Shown here: one piece after another, positions 42,517-51,559 of the stretch
Layout: the number at the start of each line of letters is the position of its first letter
Numbering within the stretch: the stretch's first letter is position 1
Assembly: GCA_008501735.1 (NCBI GenBank)
Contig: QQUF01000008.1
Span: forward strand, 62,001-126,000
Length of the DNA stretch: 64,000 bases
Direction of reading: 5' to 3'
From: Calditrichota bacterium
GTDB lineage: Bacteria; CLD3
Notes under the pieces: model-generated
Databases searched by the model: none
What the model saw: the letters and a program-made list of their open reading frames with translations, nothing else
What the model was told of the DNA's origin: nothing
Position numbers and translations under genes: made by a program

Positions 42517-44043
42517 TTATTTTCCTGCAGGAGTGTCATAGTTGTCGTAGTTGTCATCTTGTTGTCTTGTGTTAAAAGGATTTGCTGAAACAACAACGTG
42601 TCTTTGGTACCAATTGTATTCTGCAAACTCTCCTTGAGCTGTTGAGTGAACTAATTTGAATTCACCTAAACCATTAGTTTTATCAACAAAAACAAACTCG
42701 ATTCCACCTTGCAAATGGTAGTAATTCCAAATTTGATAAGGATGACTACTTGCGTCATTATCAAATTTCTGAATTTCACTTGGCTGACCGTATTTTAAAT
42801 AAGTAAGTCCTCTATCAGTTTTGTATCCATCTTCTCGCATTGAAGAAGTGCTAAAATTATTTTGGACGTATTGTAGATTTTCAAAAAATGCAATTTTCAT
42901 CTCGTTGTAACTTGTTTCAGGAGAAGGGTCTCTTCTTTTCCAAAAAGTTGGCATAAATTTTCTTTTGGCTTCAAGATTCAAAGACTCAAATGCTTTCTTC
43001 TCGGTGTCAGATGCAACAAATTTCACAACATTAAATTCTTTATCAATTTCTTCTTCAGTCTTTTCTAAATATTCAGCCTCTGCAAGTGATGCATTATTTC
43101 TCTGAACATTTGTTTTGTCGTTGTGAACGAAGAATAATTTTTTCTGTACAAATTTTGAATTGTTGTCTAAGTCTTCAACTTCCATCGCAAGTGTGAAAGT
43201 TCCTGTTGGAAGCAAAAGTGCGTAACTTTTTTGCTCACCCCAAGATTCCGTTTTGTGGTCAAAAACTTTTTCGATTACCACAGAGTCAACAAGAGAAATT
43301 CTTTGGATTTCAACTGCACTTTTTCCAGGTTTTTTCTTTGTCCTTTTGCCAAGTTCCTTAATGAGCCTTCTTCCTTCTGCGTCGTAAATCTTGTACTGAA
43401 CTGTAAATTTCCCATCTTTGCCTTCCTCAAAAAAAATGTTGTAAATCTCTGAGTAAACAGTCACAATTGGATTTTTAGAAGTGAAAAGTTTTGCAGGGTC
43501 AGGAATAATTTCAAAGCCGTTTCTTGTAAAAGTTGTTGGCTCAGAACTTTTATAAATTTGCCGTGTGAGAACCAAGTTACTCGCACAAAGATTTTCATTT
43601 GTGAACTTACAATCCTCAATCAAAACATTACTTGTTGCAGAAGAGCCTGTTGTCAAATCTTTGATTCTAAAACGTAAGTTGTATTCTCCTGAAGGAAGAT
43701 TCAATTTTATCAAGTCGTAAATTTTTTGATTCGAGTAGTAAGGATTTTCAGAGAAACTCGGACTGTAAGAAAATCTTTCCAAAGTTTGATTAACAATTAC
43801 TGAATCTTCATTCGATATTTTTATGCTTACTTCATACTTAGCAACAAAAGTTGTATCATCTGCCTTTTCTGAAAAAACAAGTAAAGTTCTCGGGTAAGAG
43901 TAACTTATTTCTGTTAACATCCAACCGTCAACGAGCTTGAAGGAGTTGTAGTCTAATTCCAAGTATTTTGAAAAGTCGTCTGCAAAAACACTTGACGTTA
44001 AAAAGCAAAGAAGAAATAAAAATGACTTTAAAAATTTTTTCAT
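42517..44043 (-). CDS. GWxTD-domain exported protein
   Basis: This 508-residue protein has a signal peptide (to about residue 21, ending SVFA) and a C-terminal GWxTD domain. The diagnostic segment is REDGYKTDRGLTYLKYGQP (GYKTD in place of GWxTD), followed by QIWNYYHLQGGIEFVFVDK. The middle (about 25-330) is beta-rich with two similar units (SYSPSFSENPYYSNQKIYD..., VEIQRISLVDSVVIEK...). GWxTD proteins are widespread in Ignavibacteria, Acidobacteria and relatives, and their function is not established. It lies between the GH2-like gene and lolD. Confidence 0.82.
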   Translation of the reverse strand: MKKFLKSFLFLLCFLTSSVFADDFSKYLELDYNSFKLVDGWMLTEISYSYPRTLLVFSEKADDTTFVAKYEVSIKISNEDSVIVNQTLERFSYSPSFSENPYYSNQKIYDLIKLNLPSGEYNLRFRIKDLTTGSSATSNVLIEDCKFTNENLCASNLVLTRQIYKSSEPTTFTRNGFEIIPDPAKLFTSKNPIVTVYSEIYNIFFEEGKDGKFTVQYKIYDAEGRRLIKELGKRTKKKPGKSAVEIQRISLVDSVVIEKVFDHKTESWGEQKSYALLLPTGTFTLAMEVEDLDNNSKFVQKKLFFVHNDKTNVQRNNASLAEAEYLEKTEEEIDKEFNVVKFVASDTEKKAFESLNLEAKRKFMPTFWKRRDPSPETSYNEMKIAFFENLQYVQNNFSTSSMREDGYKTDRGLTYLKYGQPSEIQKFDNDASSHPYQIWNYYHLQGGIEFVFVDKTNGLGEFKLVHSTAQGEFAEYNWYQRHVVVSANPFNTRQQDDNYDNYDTPAGK

Positions 44044-44079
44044 CTCAAAACCTCAGAAAAAATGAATAGTAAAATTACT

Positions 44080-46683
44080 TTAACCATTAACCACAAAGTT
44101 TAATAGCCCGTAAGAAGAAATAATTCCAAGGGAATCAAGGCTATACCAAACTAAGTAGGAAATTATTGAAATGCTAATGACTGCAAAGACAGCCTGAAAA
44201 ACTTTACTCTCGTTACTAAAAGCAATCGCAATTCCGTCACCAACTCTAAAAAAGTATCCGATAAAAAATATCAAGTAAATTCCTGTAACAACGTAAAAAC
44301 TAATCTCTTGTGAATCAATCCAATTATTTCCGATAATTTGTGGCAAGAACATACTTATCGGAGCAAGGAAAATTATGAAAGTTCCAGACCAAACCATCAC
44401 CGAAGCAACTTGTCTGAATGTAAGATTCGCTCTAAAAATGTAAGAGCTCAATGAAAGTAAAAGTGAAATTAGAATAAAGAACAAAAAGGAGATTGTCGAT
44501 AAAATTAAAAAACACAGAATCGGCTCCCAAACAATCGAAACAGCAAGTGCTTTTGTGGCTTCTTCCGTAAAAACTTGGCTCAACCAGTAGTCAAGTTGTG
44601 GGCTTCTCCGGAGCGTAAAAATGTAACCTGTAATTGTTAGACTCAAAGTCGCAGCAATCAAGAAAAGCTGTTGGTAAAGGTAGTCGTAAACAGAAACTCG
44701 GTTGTTGTGAATTTCAAAGAAAATGACTTTTATATGGTTAACAGAACGCATCAAATTTTCGCGAAACCTTGTGTTTGTACGAAACATAAAACCCAAAACA
44801 AAAATTATAAGAATTCCAAAAAGTGGAAAAGTATAATTTGTTTCATTAACAGAAAGCTCCGTTGAGACAAAAGGAGGTCGATTCTTTGTGAACTTTGCAG
44901 TAATGACTTCAAAAGCTTTTTTAGGTTTGCGATTGTAGTCAAGGATTCCACGAAAAGAAATTGATTTTGCTTGCTGCACTCCGCCGTTTGTCAAAAAAGG
45001 TTCGTCAGCCTTCCACTCTGCGTAAGGTGCAATAAAACTTCCTGAACTTTCCATTTCTTCCACTTCTCTCAGAAACTCAAGAATTGCTTTTGCTTGGTAC
45101 TCAGGTTTGTTTTCATCGCGAGTTTTTAAATTTGTGTCATTTTCAGGCAAGTAAGGATAATCGAAAGTTACAAGAGGCTTTTCTGGGAAACTACTTTTCC
45201 AAGTTGTTAATTTAGCCGAGATTTCAGAAATTTCAGTGAATTGCATATTTAGGATTGGTAAATCGACAATAGAAGTAATTGGGTCACTTGAGTCAGAAGA
45301 AACTTGTGAAGCAATAGGGCGTGAATCCATTGCTTTTGCATCTCGAATTAATGACTCAGCAAATTCATAAGTTGTTTCAGACAAAGTTTCGAATCTTCCT
45401 CCTAAACTCCAAGCCAAGATTGAAACCTCATTCAAATCTCTTTCTATCATTTCTGAGAAATAATTACTTGTAAGCTCAAAATAATATTTTTGAGCAAAAA
45501 GTGAATTTGGAATGCTCCAAAGTGGAATTTGTTCAATAACAAGAATTCCGTACTGATTGCACAAATCAATAAAGTTTGGGTGAGGAGGAAACATCGTGTA
45601 AATGACATTGCAGCCCATACTTTTGATCTTTAAAACATCTTTGTTAAAGGTAGATTTTGGAACAGAATTTCCGTAACCGTTTTCTTCTTCGAGGTAAACT
45701 AAACCTTGAATCTTAAGTGGGTTTCTATTTAAAAAAATCGAAGAATTTTGAACTAAAGCTTCTTTAAAACCAATTTTTTCCGAAATCTGATTTATTAGGG
45801 CTGAGTCTTTCATAATTTTTACAGTAAGGTTATAAAGATTAGGGTTATTCAGTTCCCAAAGTTTCGGATTTGAAAAATCGAACTTACCTTTGATTTTACT
45901 AATTTCATTAATCTCAAATTCTGATTTCCCACTAAAGCTAACAAGCGTATTGAATGAATCGGGTTCAGAAATTTCCACAAAATAATCGACTGAAACCTTG
46001 TCTAGAGTTGGGTTTGCAGAATTCACAATCTGAAAGTTGCTTTTTTTGATGACAAATGAAAATCCAACCTCCGAGTTGTTGAGGCTTTTAGGAAATTCTG
46101 TTTTGACACTTAAGTTATTAATTGAAATTTGAGGAGTGATTTCAAAATAGATTTCGCGAAAAATTCCGCCGTAATTCTTCCAACCCCAAATTTGATGTTT
46201 TAAAGGTAAAGTATTTTGAATATCAAGAGTATTGTCAACTTCGATTTCAAGAATGTTCTCTTCGCCAAATTTTAATAAATTTGGGTCAATCTCAATCTTG
46301 AAAGAAGTATAACCACCAAGGTGATTTCCGACTAAATCGCCGTTTAATTTTACGATTGCCTTGTAATTGATCCCTAAAGCAGTAAGTGAAATTTGTTTGC
46401 CACTTAAATTAGAGTTGAAGTTAAAAACCTTTCTGAAGACAACTCTTCCTTCACCTTCATAGGAACTTGGAATTTGAACTGTTTGCCATTTAGCACTTTC
46501 TGAGTTCTCATTTGCAGAAGTTGAATAATTCCACTCACCATTTAAATCAAAAATTTTTAGGAATTTATTTTCTTTTGGTAAAGAAATTGAGTCGGTAGGT
46601 TTTAAGAATGTAATTTCTTCTTTCGAAGTACAAGAAAGGCAAAAAAATGAAAGAAAAATTAGGAGAAGTAAATTCTTTATCAT
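44080..46683 (-). CDS. GH2-like pseudoenzyme fused to a multi-pass membrane domain
   Basis: The 867-residue product starts with a lipobox-like signal (CLSCTS). It then has the glycoside hydrolase 2 architecture: sugar-binding jellyroll (about 40-185), Ig-like domain (about 186-310) and a TIM-barrel-like part (about 315-560). The catalytic motifs are changed. The acid/base Asn-Glu of WSLGNE is Gly-Arg here (WSLGGRFE, residues 425-432), and the nucleophile segment reads PLVTFDYP, with Asp508 where Glu is expected. From about residue 620 six or so hydrophobic helices follow, a fusion I have not seen in GH2 enzymes. It is probably a carbohydrate-binding or scaffold membrane protein, not a glycosidase. 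Confidence 0.72.
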   Translation of the reverse strand: MIKNLLLLIFLSFFCLSCTSKEEITFLKPTDSISLPKENKFLKIFDLNGEWNYSTSANENSESAKWQTVQIPSSYEGEGRVVFRKVFNFNSNLSGKQISLTALGINYKAIVKLNGDLVGNHLGGYTSFKIEIDPNLLKFGEENILEIEVDNTLDIQNTLPLKHQIWGWKNYGGIFREIYFEITPQISINNLSVKTEFPKSLNNSEVGFSFVIKKSNFQIVNSANPTLDKVSVDYFVEISEPDSFNTLVSFSGKSEFEINEISKIKGKFDFSNPKLWELNNPNLYNLTVKIMKDSALINQISEKIGFKEALVQNSSIFLNRNPLKIQGLVYLEEENGYGNSVPKSTFNKDVLKIKSMGCNVIYTMFPPHPNFIDLCNQYGILVIEQIPLWSIPNSLFAQKYYFELTSNYFSEMIERDLNEVSILAWSLGGRFETLSETTYEFAESLIRDAKAMDSRPIASQVSSDSSDPITSIVDLPILNMQFTEISEISAKLTTWKSSFPEKPLVTFDYPYLPENDTNLKTRDENKPEYQAKAILEFLREVEEMESSGSFIAPYAEWKADEPFLTNGGVQQAKSISFRGILDYNRKPKKAFEVITAKFTKNRPPFVSTELSVNETNYTFPLFGILIIFVLGFMFRTNTRFRENLMRSVNHIKVIFFEIHNNRVSVYDYLYQQLFLIAATLSLTITGYIFTLRRSPQLDYWLSQVFTEEATKALAVSIVWEPILCFLILSTISFLFFILISLLLSLSSYIFRANLTFRQVASVMVWSGTFIIFLAPISMFLPQIIGNNWIDSQEISFYVVTGIYLIFFIGYFFRVGDGIAIAFSNESKVFQAVFAVISISIISYLVWYSLDSLGIISSYGLLNFVVNG

Positions 46684-47202
46684 TTAAAATTTATTTTCAA
46701 TTTGTAGTTATTTTTTAAGCGATTTCATTAAGAACTTGAAAGTTAATTATTCAATATTCTAAAACAAAATCATTAATCCTAACAACTGTTTAACAACCTT
46801 GTATTTACGAAAAAGTTAAATTTCTAAAAAACTCTTCTTAAATAAGAAAATCTCAATTCTTATTTTTTTGGCAAACTAATTGCAAGAAACTAAATCGGGT
46901 AACAAAAATTTTGTTTTTTTACGGGTAATGAATCTCTTCCGAGATTGACTCAGAAGAAGGTTTTACAAATTTTGTTTTTCATTTTTTTGAACGCGAAAAA
47001 ATTGTAAAGTTCTTTTGAGAATTACCAAACGAAATTTTAATAGCAAAAAATACAAGAGTGGGAGAACTATGTTTAATCCACTTTAAAGATATTCGAGAAC
47101 GTTCTTTTTAAAAGTTTTAGGGTTACAGTTTGCATTCACAAATTCACAAATTGTGTAAACGGTAACGCTTCAAATTTCTAACTTAAATTTTGGAGTAACA
47201 AA
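46684..47202. other. 519-base intergenic region with sigma-54 promoter and long leader
   Basis: This is the only gene-free stretch over 300 bases in the window. It separates two divergent genes. It holds a sigma-54-type promoter (46868-46884), an AACAAAAATTTTGTT palindrome (46901-46915), a small hairpin AATCTC/GAGATT (46930-46945), and a possible five-codon leader (ATG TTT AAT CCA CTT TAA, 47069-47086) behind GGGAG. The palindrome AGAACGTTCT lies just after the leader. No tRNA-like or known riboswitch structure was recognised. Confidence 0.6.
46868..46884 (+). promoter_or_regulatory. Sigma-54 (-24/-12) promoter
   Basis: TTGGCA at 46868-46873 and TTGCA at 46880-46884 put GG and GC exactly 10 bases apart, as in the TGGCAC-N5-TTGCA consensus. 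It points toward the T9SS gene at 47203, with transcription expected to start near 46895 and a leader of about 300 bases. An activator of the NtrC type is required for such promoters; none is in the window. Confidence 0.6.
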
Positions 47203-49278
47203 ATGAAAAAACACTTTGTGTTTAGTGCAATGTTTGTTTTAACAGCTACTGGTTTGACAATGGCTGAACAAAACATTCTTCTTTCAAAACAAGCTCATAA
47301 AAGAGCTGTAATGCCCGAAAGTTTCGCAGCAAATTCTGCAAACTCTGGGAACGTTGGGGTTTCTCTTCAAGGAAACAAAGGGGTTTCGCAAATCAGTAAT
47401 TCTCCTGGAATAGTGATTGGTAACGGACATTACGATTATCAAGCAAATGGAGCAATCGGGAAAAGGTTTGTAATTGACGAATGTGGGAATTACCACACTG
47501 TTGCAATTAGTGCAAATATTTATACAACAGACCCAGCAACTAATACAACAAGAGGTTCTTTTTATTCGTTCTCTTACGACGGAATAAATTGGGGACTTGA
47601 CGACGGAACAGGAACTCAAACAGTTGTTCCTACTTGGGCAAGAGTGGAAAATGCCCGCTCAGGGTTTCCAAGTTTAGCAGTTTACCCTGATACTTCTCTA
47701 AACGTTCCTTGTTCTCCTGTCATTGCAAGTCACATTCAAGACCCGAATCTAAACGGAGATTTGAGGTCAATGTTAAGTATTGACCTTTTTGCAGGACAAG
47801 GGCTCTGGGAAAACAAACAAGCTCAATTAATTCCAAATCTGCCATCAACAACTGATCAACCAATTTGGCCAGTTACGACTGTTGGTAAAGATGACAAAAC
47901 ACATTTAATGGCTTCTTTGTCTCCTGACGACCAAGCCACTGAAGCTCTTTCACTTTACTATGCTTACTTGAACAATCCTTTCGAGCAAACAGTTCAGCCT
48001 TACTTGGCAATGGACAATTTACCAGGAGTTTATGTCGTAACTGATGCAGGAGCAAAAACTTTCATTTCTGATGGTGCAGACCATTTGATCTTATTGTTCT
48101 TCACAGCTTCGGGAAGTTCTTTCCAAGACACTTTAGCTCACTCAAATGCGATTCACAAATTTGAAAGTTTCGACAACGGTGCAACTTGGTCTTTTGGTGC
48201 TTTAACTGATGACACTCCTTTGAGTTTTGTCAACAGTAACGATCCAGAAGACTTGGAATGGAGAGCTTGGACTCACTTTGATGCCTCTTTTGATGAACAA
48301 GGAAACCCACATTATGTTTATACTGAACACAAAAGCACCTCATCAGGATCTTACTTCCCGAATGCTTACAGACTTGTTTATGAAGGACCAAGCGGAATCA
48401 AAAGAAAAATCTTTGCTTCAAGCGATGCCTACTTAGGTGAAGAAATTGCTGGCGGGCTTTTTGAAGATGGTTCAGCTTGGTCTGACCCAAATACCGCTCC
48501 AAGTCCTGCAGATTTTGGTGGTGCTTTCCAACAAGCAGTTTCAACTCCAATGGTTGGGTTTGATATAAACGGCGATTTACACCTTGCATTCGTAGGTTAT
48601 CCAGCAGGAAATATTGACTGGAACAACGCACCAAATGGTGACTCTTTGAATGCAATGGGTTTTGGAGATATATTTCACACAATGTCAACTGACGGCGGAG
48701 TTACTTGGGGTTTTGGTGGGCAAAGTGTTGGAAATCCTGAAATCGAAAATATCACTTCTACACCTTTTGATGATGAGCGTTACGCACTAATTCCTGAACG
48801 AAACATTACAAATGGCTTTCTTGATGTTGTCTTTCAATCTGATGTTGTTGGAGGTTCTTACTCTTACAATGACAATAACCCACTTGCTCCACACCCGCCA
48901 AACGGAACTGATATTATGTATTTTAAACACGCAAGCGGAACAGGAAGCATTCACAGTCTTTTGGTAACTGATGTTGGAGAAAAAGTAAATCCTGCTGTTG
49001 CAAAAGGTTTTGAACTTAAACAAAATTTCCCAAACCCTTTTAACCCAACTACAACTATTGACTATGAAATGCCTGTTGTAAGTTCTGAAATCGGAAAACT
49101 TACAGTCTACAATATTCGTGGTAAGAAGGTGAGAGAGTTCGAAATTAAAGGTTCAAAAGGGTCTGTCGTTTGGGACGGAACTGACAGTTTTGGAAAAGAA
49201 GTTGCAAGTGGTACTTATTTTTACCAACTCAAAGCTTCAAGTTTTTCTGAAACTAAAAAAATGACACTCCTAAAGTAG
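47203..49278 (+). CDS. T9SS-sorted secreted protein with beta-propeller-like repeats
   Basis: The 691-residue protein has a signal peptide (to about residue 21) and a body with sialidase/exo-alpha-like features. These are SFDNGATWSFG, STDGGVTWGFGGQ and SYDGINWGLDDG: three Asp-box-like S-x-D-x-G-x-T/N-W motifs of the kind found in BNR repeats. The C-terminus is a T9SS sorting domain (KQNFPNPFNPTTTIDYEM, VYNIRGKKVREFEIKG, SGTYFYQLKASSF). BNR repeats occur in sialidases and many other propellers; no sialidase catalytic residues were identified. A GGAG ribosome site precedes the ATG, and the gene has its own terminator and a sigma-54-type promoter. Confidence 0.85.
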   Translation: MKKHFVFSAMFVLTATGLTMAEQNILLSKQAHKRAVMPESFAANSANSGNVGVSLQGNKGVSQISNSPGIVIGNGHYDYQANGAIGKRFVIDECGNYHTVAISANIYTTDPATNTTRGSFYSFSYDGINWGLDDGTGTQTVVPTWARVENARSGFPSLAVYPDTSLNVPCSPVIASHIQDPNLNGDLRSMLSIDLFAGQGLWENKQAQLIPNLPSTTDQPIWPVTTVGKDDKTHLMASLSPDDQATEALSLYYAYLNNPFEQTVQPYLAMDNLPGVYVVTDAGAKTFISDGADHLILLFFTASGSSFQDTLAHSNAIHKFESFDNGATWSFGALTDDTPLSFVNSNDPEDLEWRAWTHFDASFDEQGNPHYVYTEHKSTSSGSYFPNAYRLVYEGPSGIKRKIFASSDAYLGEEIAGGLFEDGSAWSDPNTAPSPADFGGAFQQAVSTPMVGFDINGDLHLAFVGYPAGNIDWNNAPNGDSLNAMGFGDIFHTMSTDGGVTWGFGGQSVGNPEIENITSTPFDDERYALIPERNITNGFLDVVFQSDVVGGSYSYNDNNPLAPHPPNGTDIMYFKHASGTGSIHSLLVTDVGEKVNPAVAKGFELKQNFPNPFNPTTTIDYEMPVVSSEIGKLTVYNIRGKKVREFEIKGSKGSVVWDGTDSFGKEVASGTYFYQLKASSFSETKKMTLLK

Positions 49279-49303
49279 TATTAGTCTATAAAATCCCTCC
49301 TCA

Positions 49304-49334
49304 AAAAGGAATCGTACTTAGTACGATTCCTTTT
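49304..49334 (+). terminator. Intrinsic terminator of the propeller T9SS gene
   Basis: AAAAGGAATCGTAC / GTACGATTCCTTTT form a perfect 14-bp stem with a 3-base loop and a T-rich tail (CTTTTTTC). It lies 26 bases after the stop. Confidence 0.92.
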
Positions 49335-49422
49335 CTTTTTTCTTTTTTAAAAATTAAAGAAATAACATCGGTGAAAAAATCATTCTCAAATACTGGACAA
49401 CAAAATTTGATAGGTTTTGAAA

Positions 49423-50520
49423 ATGTACAAGATTTTAGTAATCGAAGATGAAAAAATGACAGCAAAATCTTTGGTTAAAATTCTCGAAAAAGCAAATTAT
49501 ATTGTTTCTCTTGCTTACGACGGATTAGAAGGAATAGAAAAAATTAAAGAAGAAGAATTTGATTTAGTAATCTCTGACATTGCTATGCCCAAAAAAGATG
49601 GTTACCAAGTTCTTGAAGAAGTCCGTAAAAATCCAACAACATTAGATTTACCTTTTATTTTCTTAACAAGTCAAGACATCGCTCAAAATGTCCAAGCAGG
49701 AAATGTACTTGGAGCAGACGATTTTATTACTAAACCTTTTCAGAAAGATGAATTACTTGCTGTCATAAAAAATAGATTGGAAAGACATTCAGCTCACGTT
49801 AAACAACTTGATGACTTAAGAATGAATTTGAGTTTCATTTTACCACACGAACTTAGGACTCCACTTACAAGTATAATTGGTTTTGGACAACTTCTTTCAG
49901 AACCTGCAATGTTGCCAAAACCTGATGAAGTTGCAAAAATCGGTAAAACAGTTTATAGAAGTGGAATTAGGCTGTTCAGGTTAGTCGAAAATCACTTGCT
50001 TTACCTAAACCTAAAAATCTCTGAAAGTTTGCCTGAGAAACGAAAATTTTGGCAACAAGGAATAATTTACAACACAAAATTTTTGCTTAAAAATACAATT
50101 GAAGCAAAGGCAAAAGAACACAACCGCTTAGAAGATTTAGAGTTAAGATTAACAGATTATGTTGTAAAAATTTCTGAAGTAAACTTGAAGAAAATCACTG
50201 AAGAAATAGTTGACAATGCTTTCAAATTTTCTCAGAAAGGTGCAAAAGTAAAAGTTGAGTCAGAAGTCGATCAAGAAAATTTTCTCATAAAAATTTCGAA
50301 TGAGGGAAGAGAAATGACAACTGAGCAAATTGCAGAAATAGGAGCTTTTATGCAATTTGACAGACCTCGTTACGAGAAGCCTGGTTGTGGCTTGGGATTA
50401 GAAATTGCAAAGATTTTGATAAATTTCAATGAAGGAAATTTAAAAATTGAAAGTGAAAATAGTTTGACAACTGTAACTGTTAAAATTCCCTTAGCTAAAG
50501 AAAAAATTAAGGAACAGTAG
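49423..50520 (+). CDS. Hybrid two-component protein: receiver then histidine kinase
   Basis: This 365-residue cytoplasmic protein has an N-terminal receiver domain (residues 2-120; phospho-acceptor Asp52 in ISDIAMPKKDG, Lys104 in FITKPF). A HisKA dimerisation helix with His142 (FILPHELRTPLTSIIGFG) and a HATPase_c domain follow (ITEEIVDNAFKFS, then CGLGLEIAK). There is no membrane segment or sensor domain, so the receiver itself probably controls the kinase. The start is ATG at 49423 with AGG 8 bases upstream; a TTG six bases earlier is less likely. No partner response regulator is adjacent. Confidence 0.88.
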   Translation: MYKILVIEDEKMTAKSLVKILEKANYIVSLAYDGLEGIEKIKEEEFDLVISDIAMPKKDGYQVLEEVRKNPTTLDLPFIFLTSQDIAQNVQAGNVLGADDFITKPFQKDELLAVIKNRLERHSAHVKQLDDLRMNLSFILPHELRTPLTSIIGFGQLLSEPAMLPKPDEVAKIGKTVYRSGIRLFRLVENHLLYLNLKISESLPEKRKFWQQGIIYNTKFLLKNTIEAKAKEHNRLEDLELRLTDYVVKISEVNLKKITEEIVDNAFKFSQKGAKVKVESEVDQENFLIKISNEGREMTTEQIAEIGAFMQFDRPRYEKPGCGLGLEIAKILINFNEGNLKIESENSLTTVTVKIPLAKEKIKEQ

Positions 50521-50522
50521 TT

Positions 50523-50849
50523 TTAGGGCTTCGAGAAAAACTTAAGCCCGATAATTCCGACAACAATCAATAAAATGCAAAGAATCCTCACAACTTCTTT
50601 CGATTCTCCGAAAAGGAAGATTCCACACAAAGCAGTTCCGACTGCTCCAATTCCTGTCCAAACAGCGTAAGCAGTTCCAATAGGAAGAAATTTCACAGAG
50701 TAAGCAAGTAAGCCGACACTAATTCCCATCGAAATTAAAGTTAAAACACTTGGGACAAGTTTCGTAAAGCCGTCTGTAAACTTAAGTCCAACAGCCCAAC
50801 CAATTTCAAAAATTCCTGCAACAAATAAAATTAACCAATGGATTTTCAT
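50523..50849 (-). CDS. gdx: SMR exporter of the Gdx (SugE) subtype
   Basis: This 108-residue protein has four transmembrane helices and the essential membrane-embedded glutamate (Glu15 in [16 protein letters not shown]). The segments [20 protein letters not shown] and [18 protein letters not shown] match the SugE/Gdx subgroup, which exports guanidinium in exchange for protons, better than EmrE-type drug pumps. Its ATG overlaps the stop of the pentapeptide-repeat gene by 4 bases. No guanidine riboswitch is possible in the overlapped junction, and none was seen before the upstream gene. Confidence 0.85.
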   Translation of the reverse strand: MKIHWLILFVAGIFEIGWAVGLKFTDGFTKLVPSVLTLISMGISVGLLAYSVKFLPIGTAYAVWTGIGAVGTALCGIFLFGESKEVVRILCILLIVVGIIGLKFFSKP

Positions 50850-51424
50850 TCTAAAATGATCTCCAAATGTTTGAGTAAGCTCATAGCTTCGGGAAGGGAA
50901 AATTTTGCTTTTTTAATTTTATTATTCAGAGGGTCAATCGAATAATTTTTAGCGTCTTTAAAATTGGCTTTTGTAAGGTTTGTTCCGTGAAAAAGAGTAT
51001 CTTTTAAATTTGAGTTTGAAAAATCTGAGCCTGTCAAATCTGCATTTACAAAATCTGATTCAGTAATTTCGTTTCCTTTAAAAGATGTTTTGGGAATTTC
51101 CAAACCACCGAAGTTGGAGCAGTTAATCAGACAATTCTCAAAACTAAACTCCAAAATTAAAAGATTACATTTTGTGAAATTTATGCCAGAGATTTTGCAG
51201 TCTTTGAAACTTACGTCTTGGATCTTACAACCGTCCATTTTTACCAAACTCAAATTGCAATCCCGAAATTCACACTCCGAAAATCTCGTGTCATTAAAGT
51301 TACTTTCGGTAAAATCACACTTTTCAAAAATACAATCTGAAAAAGTCTTTCGACCCAAATTTTCTTGTGAACAGTTGAGCTTACTAAAACTCAAATCATT
51401 GTATTCACTGTCTTTAAAATTCAT
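50846..51424 (-). CDS. Pentapeptide-repeat protein (Qnr/MfpA-like length)
   Basis: This 192-residue protein is built almost wholly of A(D/N)LXX-type pentapeptide repeats, for example [20 protein letters not shown] and [18 protein letters not shown]. They fold as a right-handed quadrilateral beta-helix. The C-terminal [20 protein letters not shown] segment is typical of the Qnr-like subgroup, some members of which mimic DNA and protect gyrase from fluoroquinolones. Whether this one does so is unknown. It overlaps the Gdx gene by 4 bases and is co-transcribed with it. Confidence 0.85.
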   Translation of the reverse strand: MNFKDSEYNDLSFSKLNCSQENLGRKTFSDCIFEKCDFTESNFNDTRFSECEFRDCNLSLVKMDGCKIQDVSFKDCKISGINFTKCNLLILEFSFENCLINCSNFGGLEIPKTSFKGNEITESDFVNADLTGSDFSNSNLKDTLFHGTNLTKANFKDAKNYSIDPLNNKIKKAKFSLPEAMSLLKHLEIILE

Positions 51425-51500
51425 TTTAAAATTAGTTTTTAATTTTTTGATAAAACTTAAAGTAACTAATCTTTTTTAGAAATTTTGGCATTAAAAAGAA

Positions 51501-51531
51501 AAGTCAAAGCAAAAAAGTATTACTTTGACTT
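51501..51531 (-). terminator. Intrinsic terminator of tonB
   Basis: AAGTCAAAG / CTTTGACTT form a 9-bp stem with a 13-base loop, followed on the minus strand by TTCTTTTTAA. It lies 29 bases after the tonB stop. Confidence 0.75.
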
Positions 51532-51559
51532 CTCCTAGATTATAGATGTGTGGGAAACA

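Noticed and set aside
47069-47086. Five-codon leader ORF (ATG TTT AAT CCA CTT TAA)
   Set aside because: It has a good ribosome site but no repeated regulatory codons and no clear alternative terminator, so I list it as part of the leader and not as a gene.
50850-51000. Guanidine riboswitch before the Gdx gene
   Set aside because: The Gdx ATG lies inside the end of the pentapeptide gene, leaving no room. The region before that gene (51425-51559) shows a terminator stem but no riboswitch-like conserved core.
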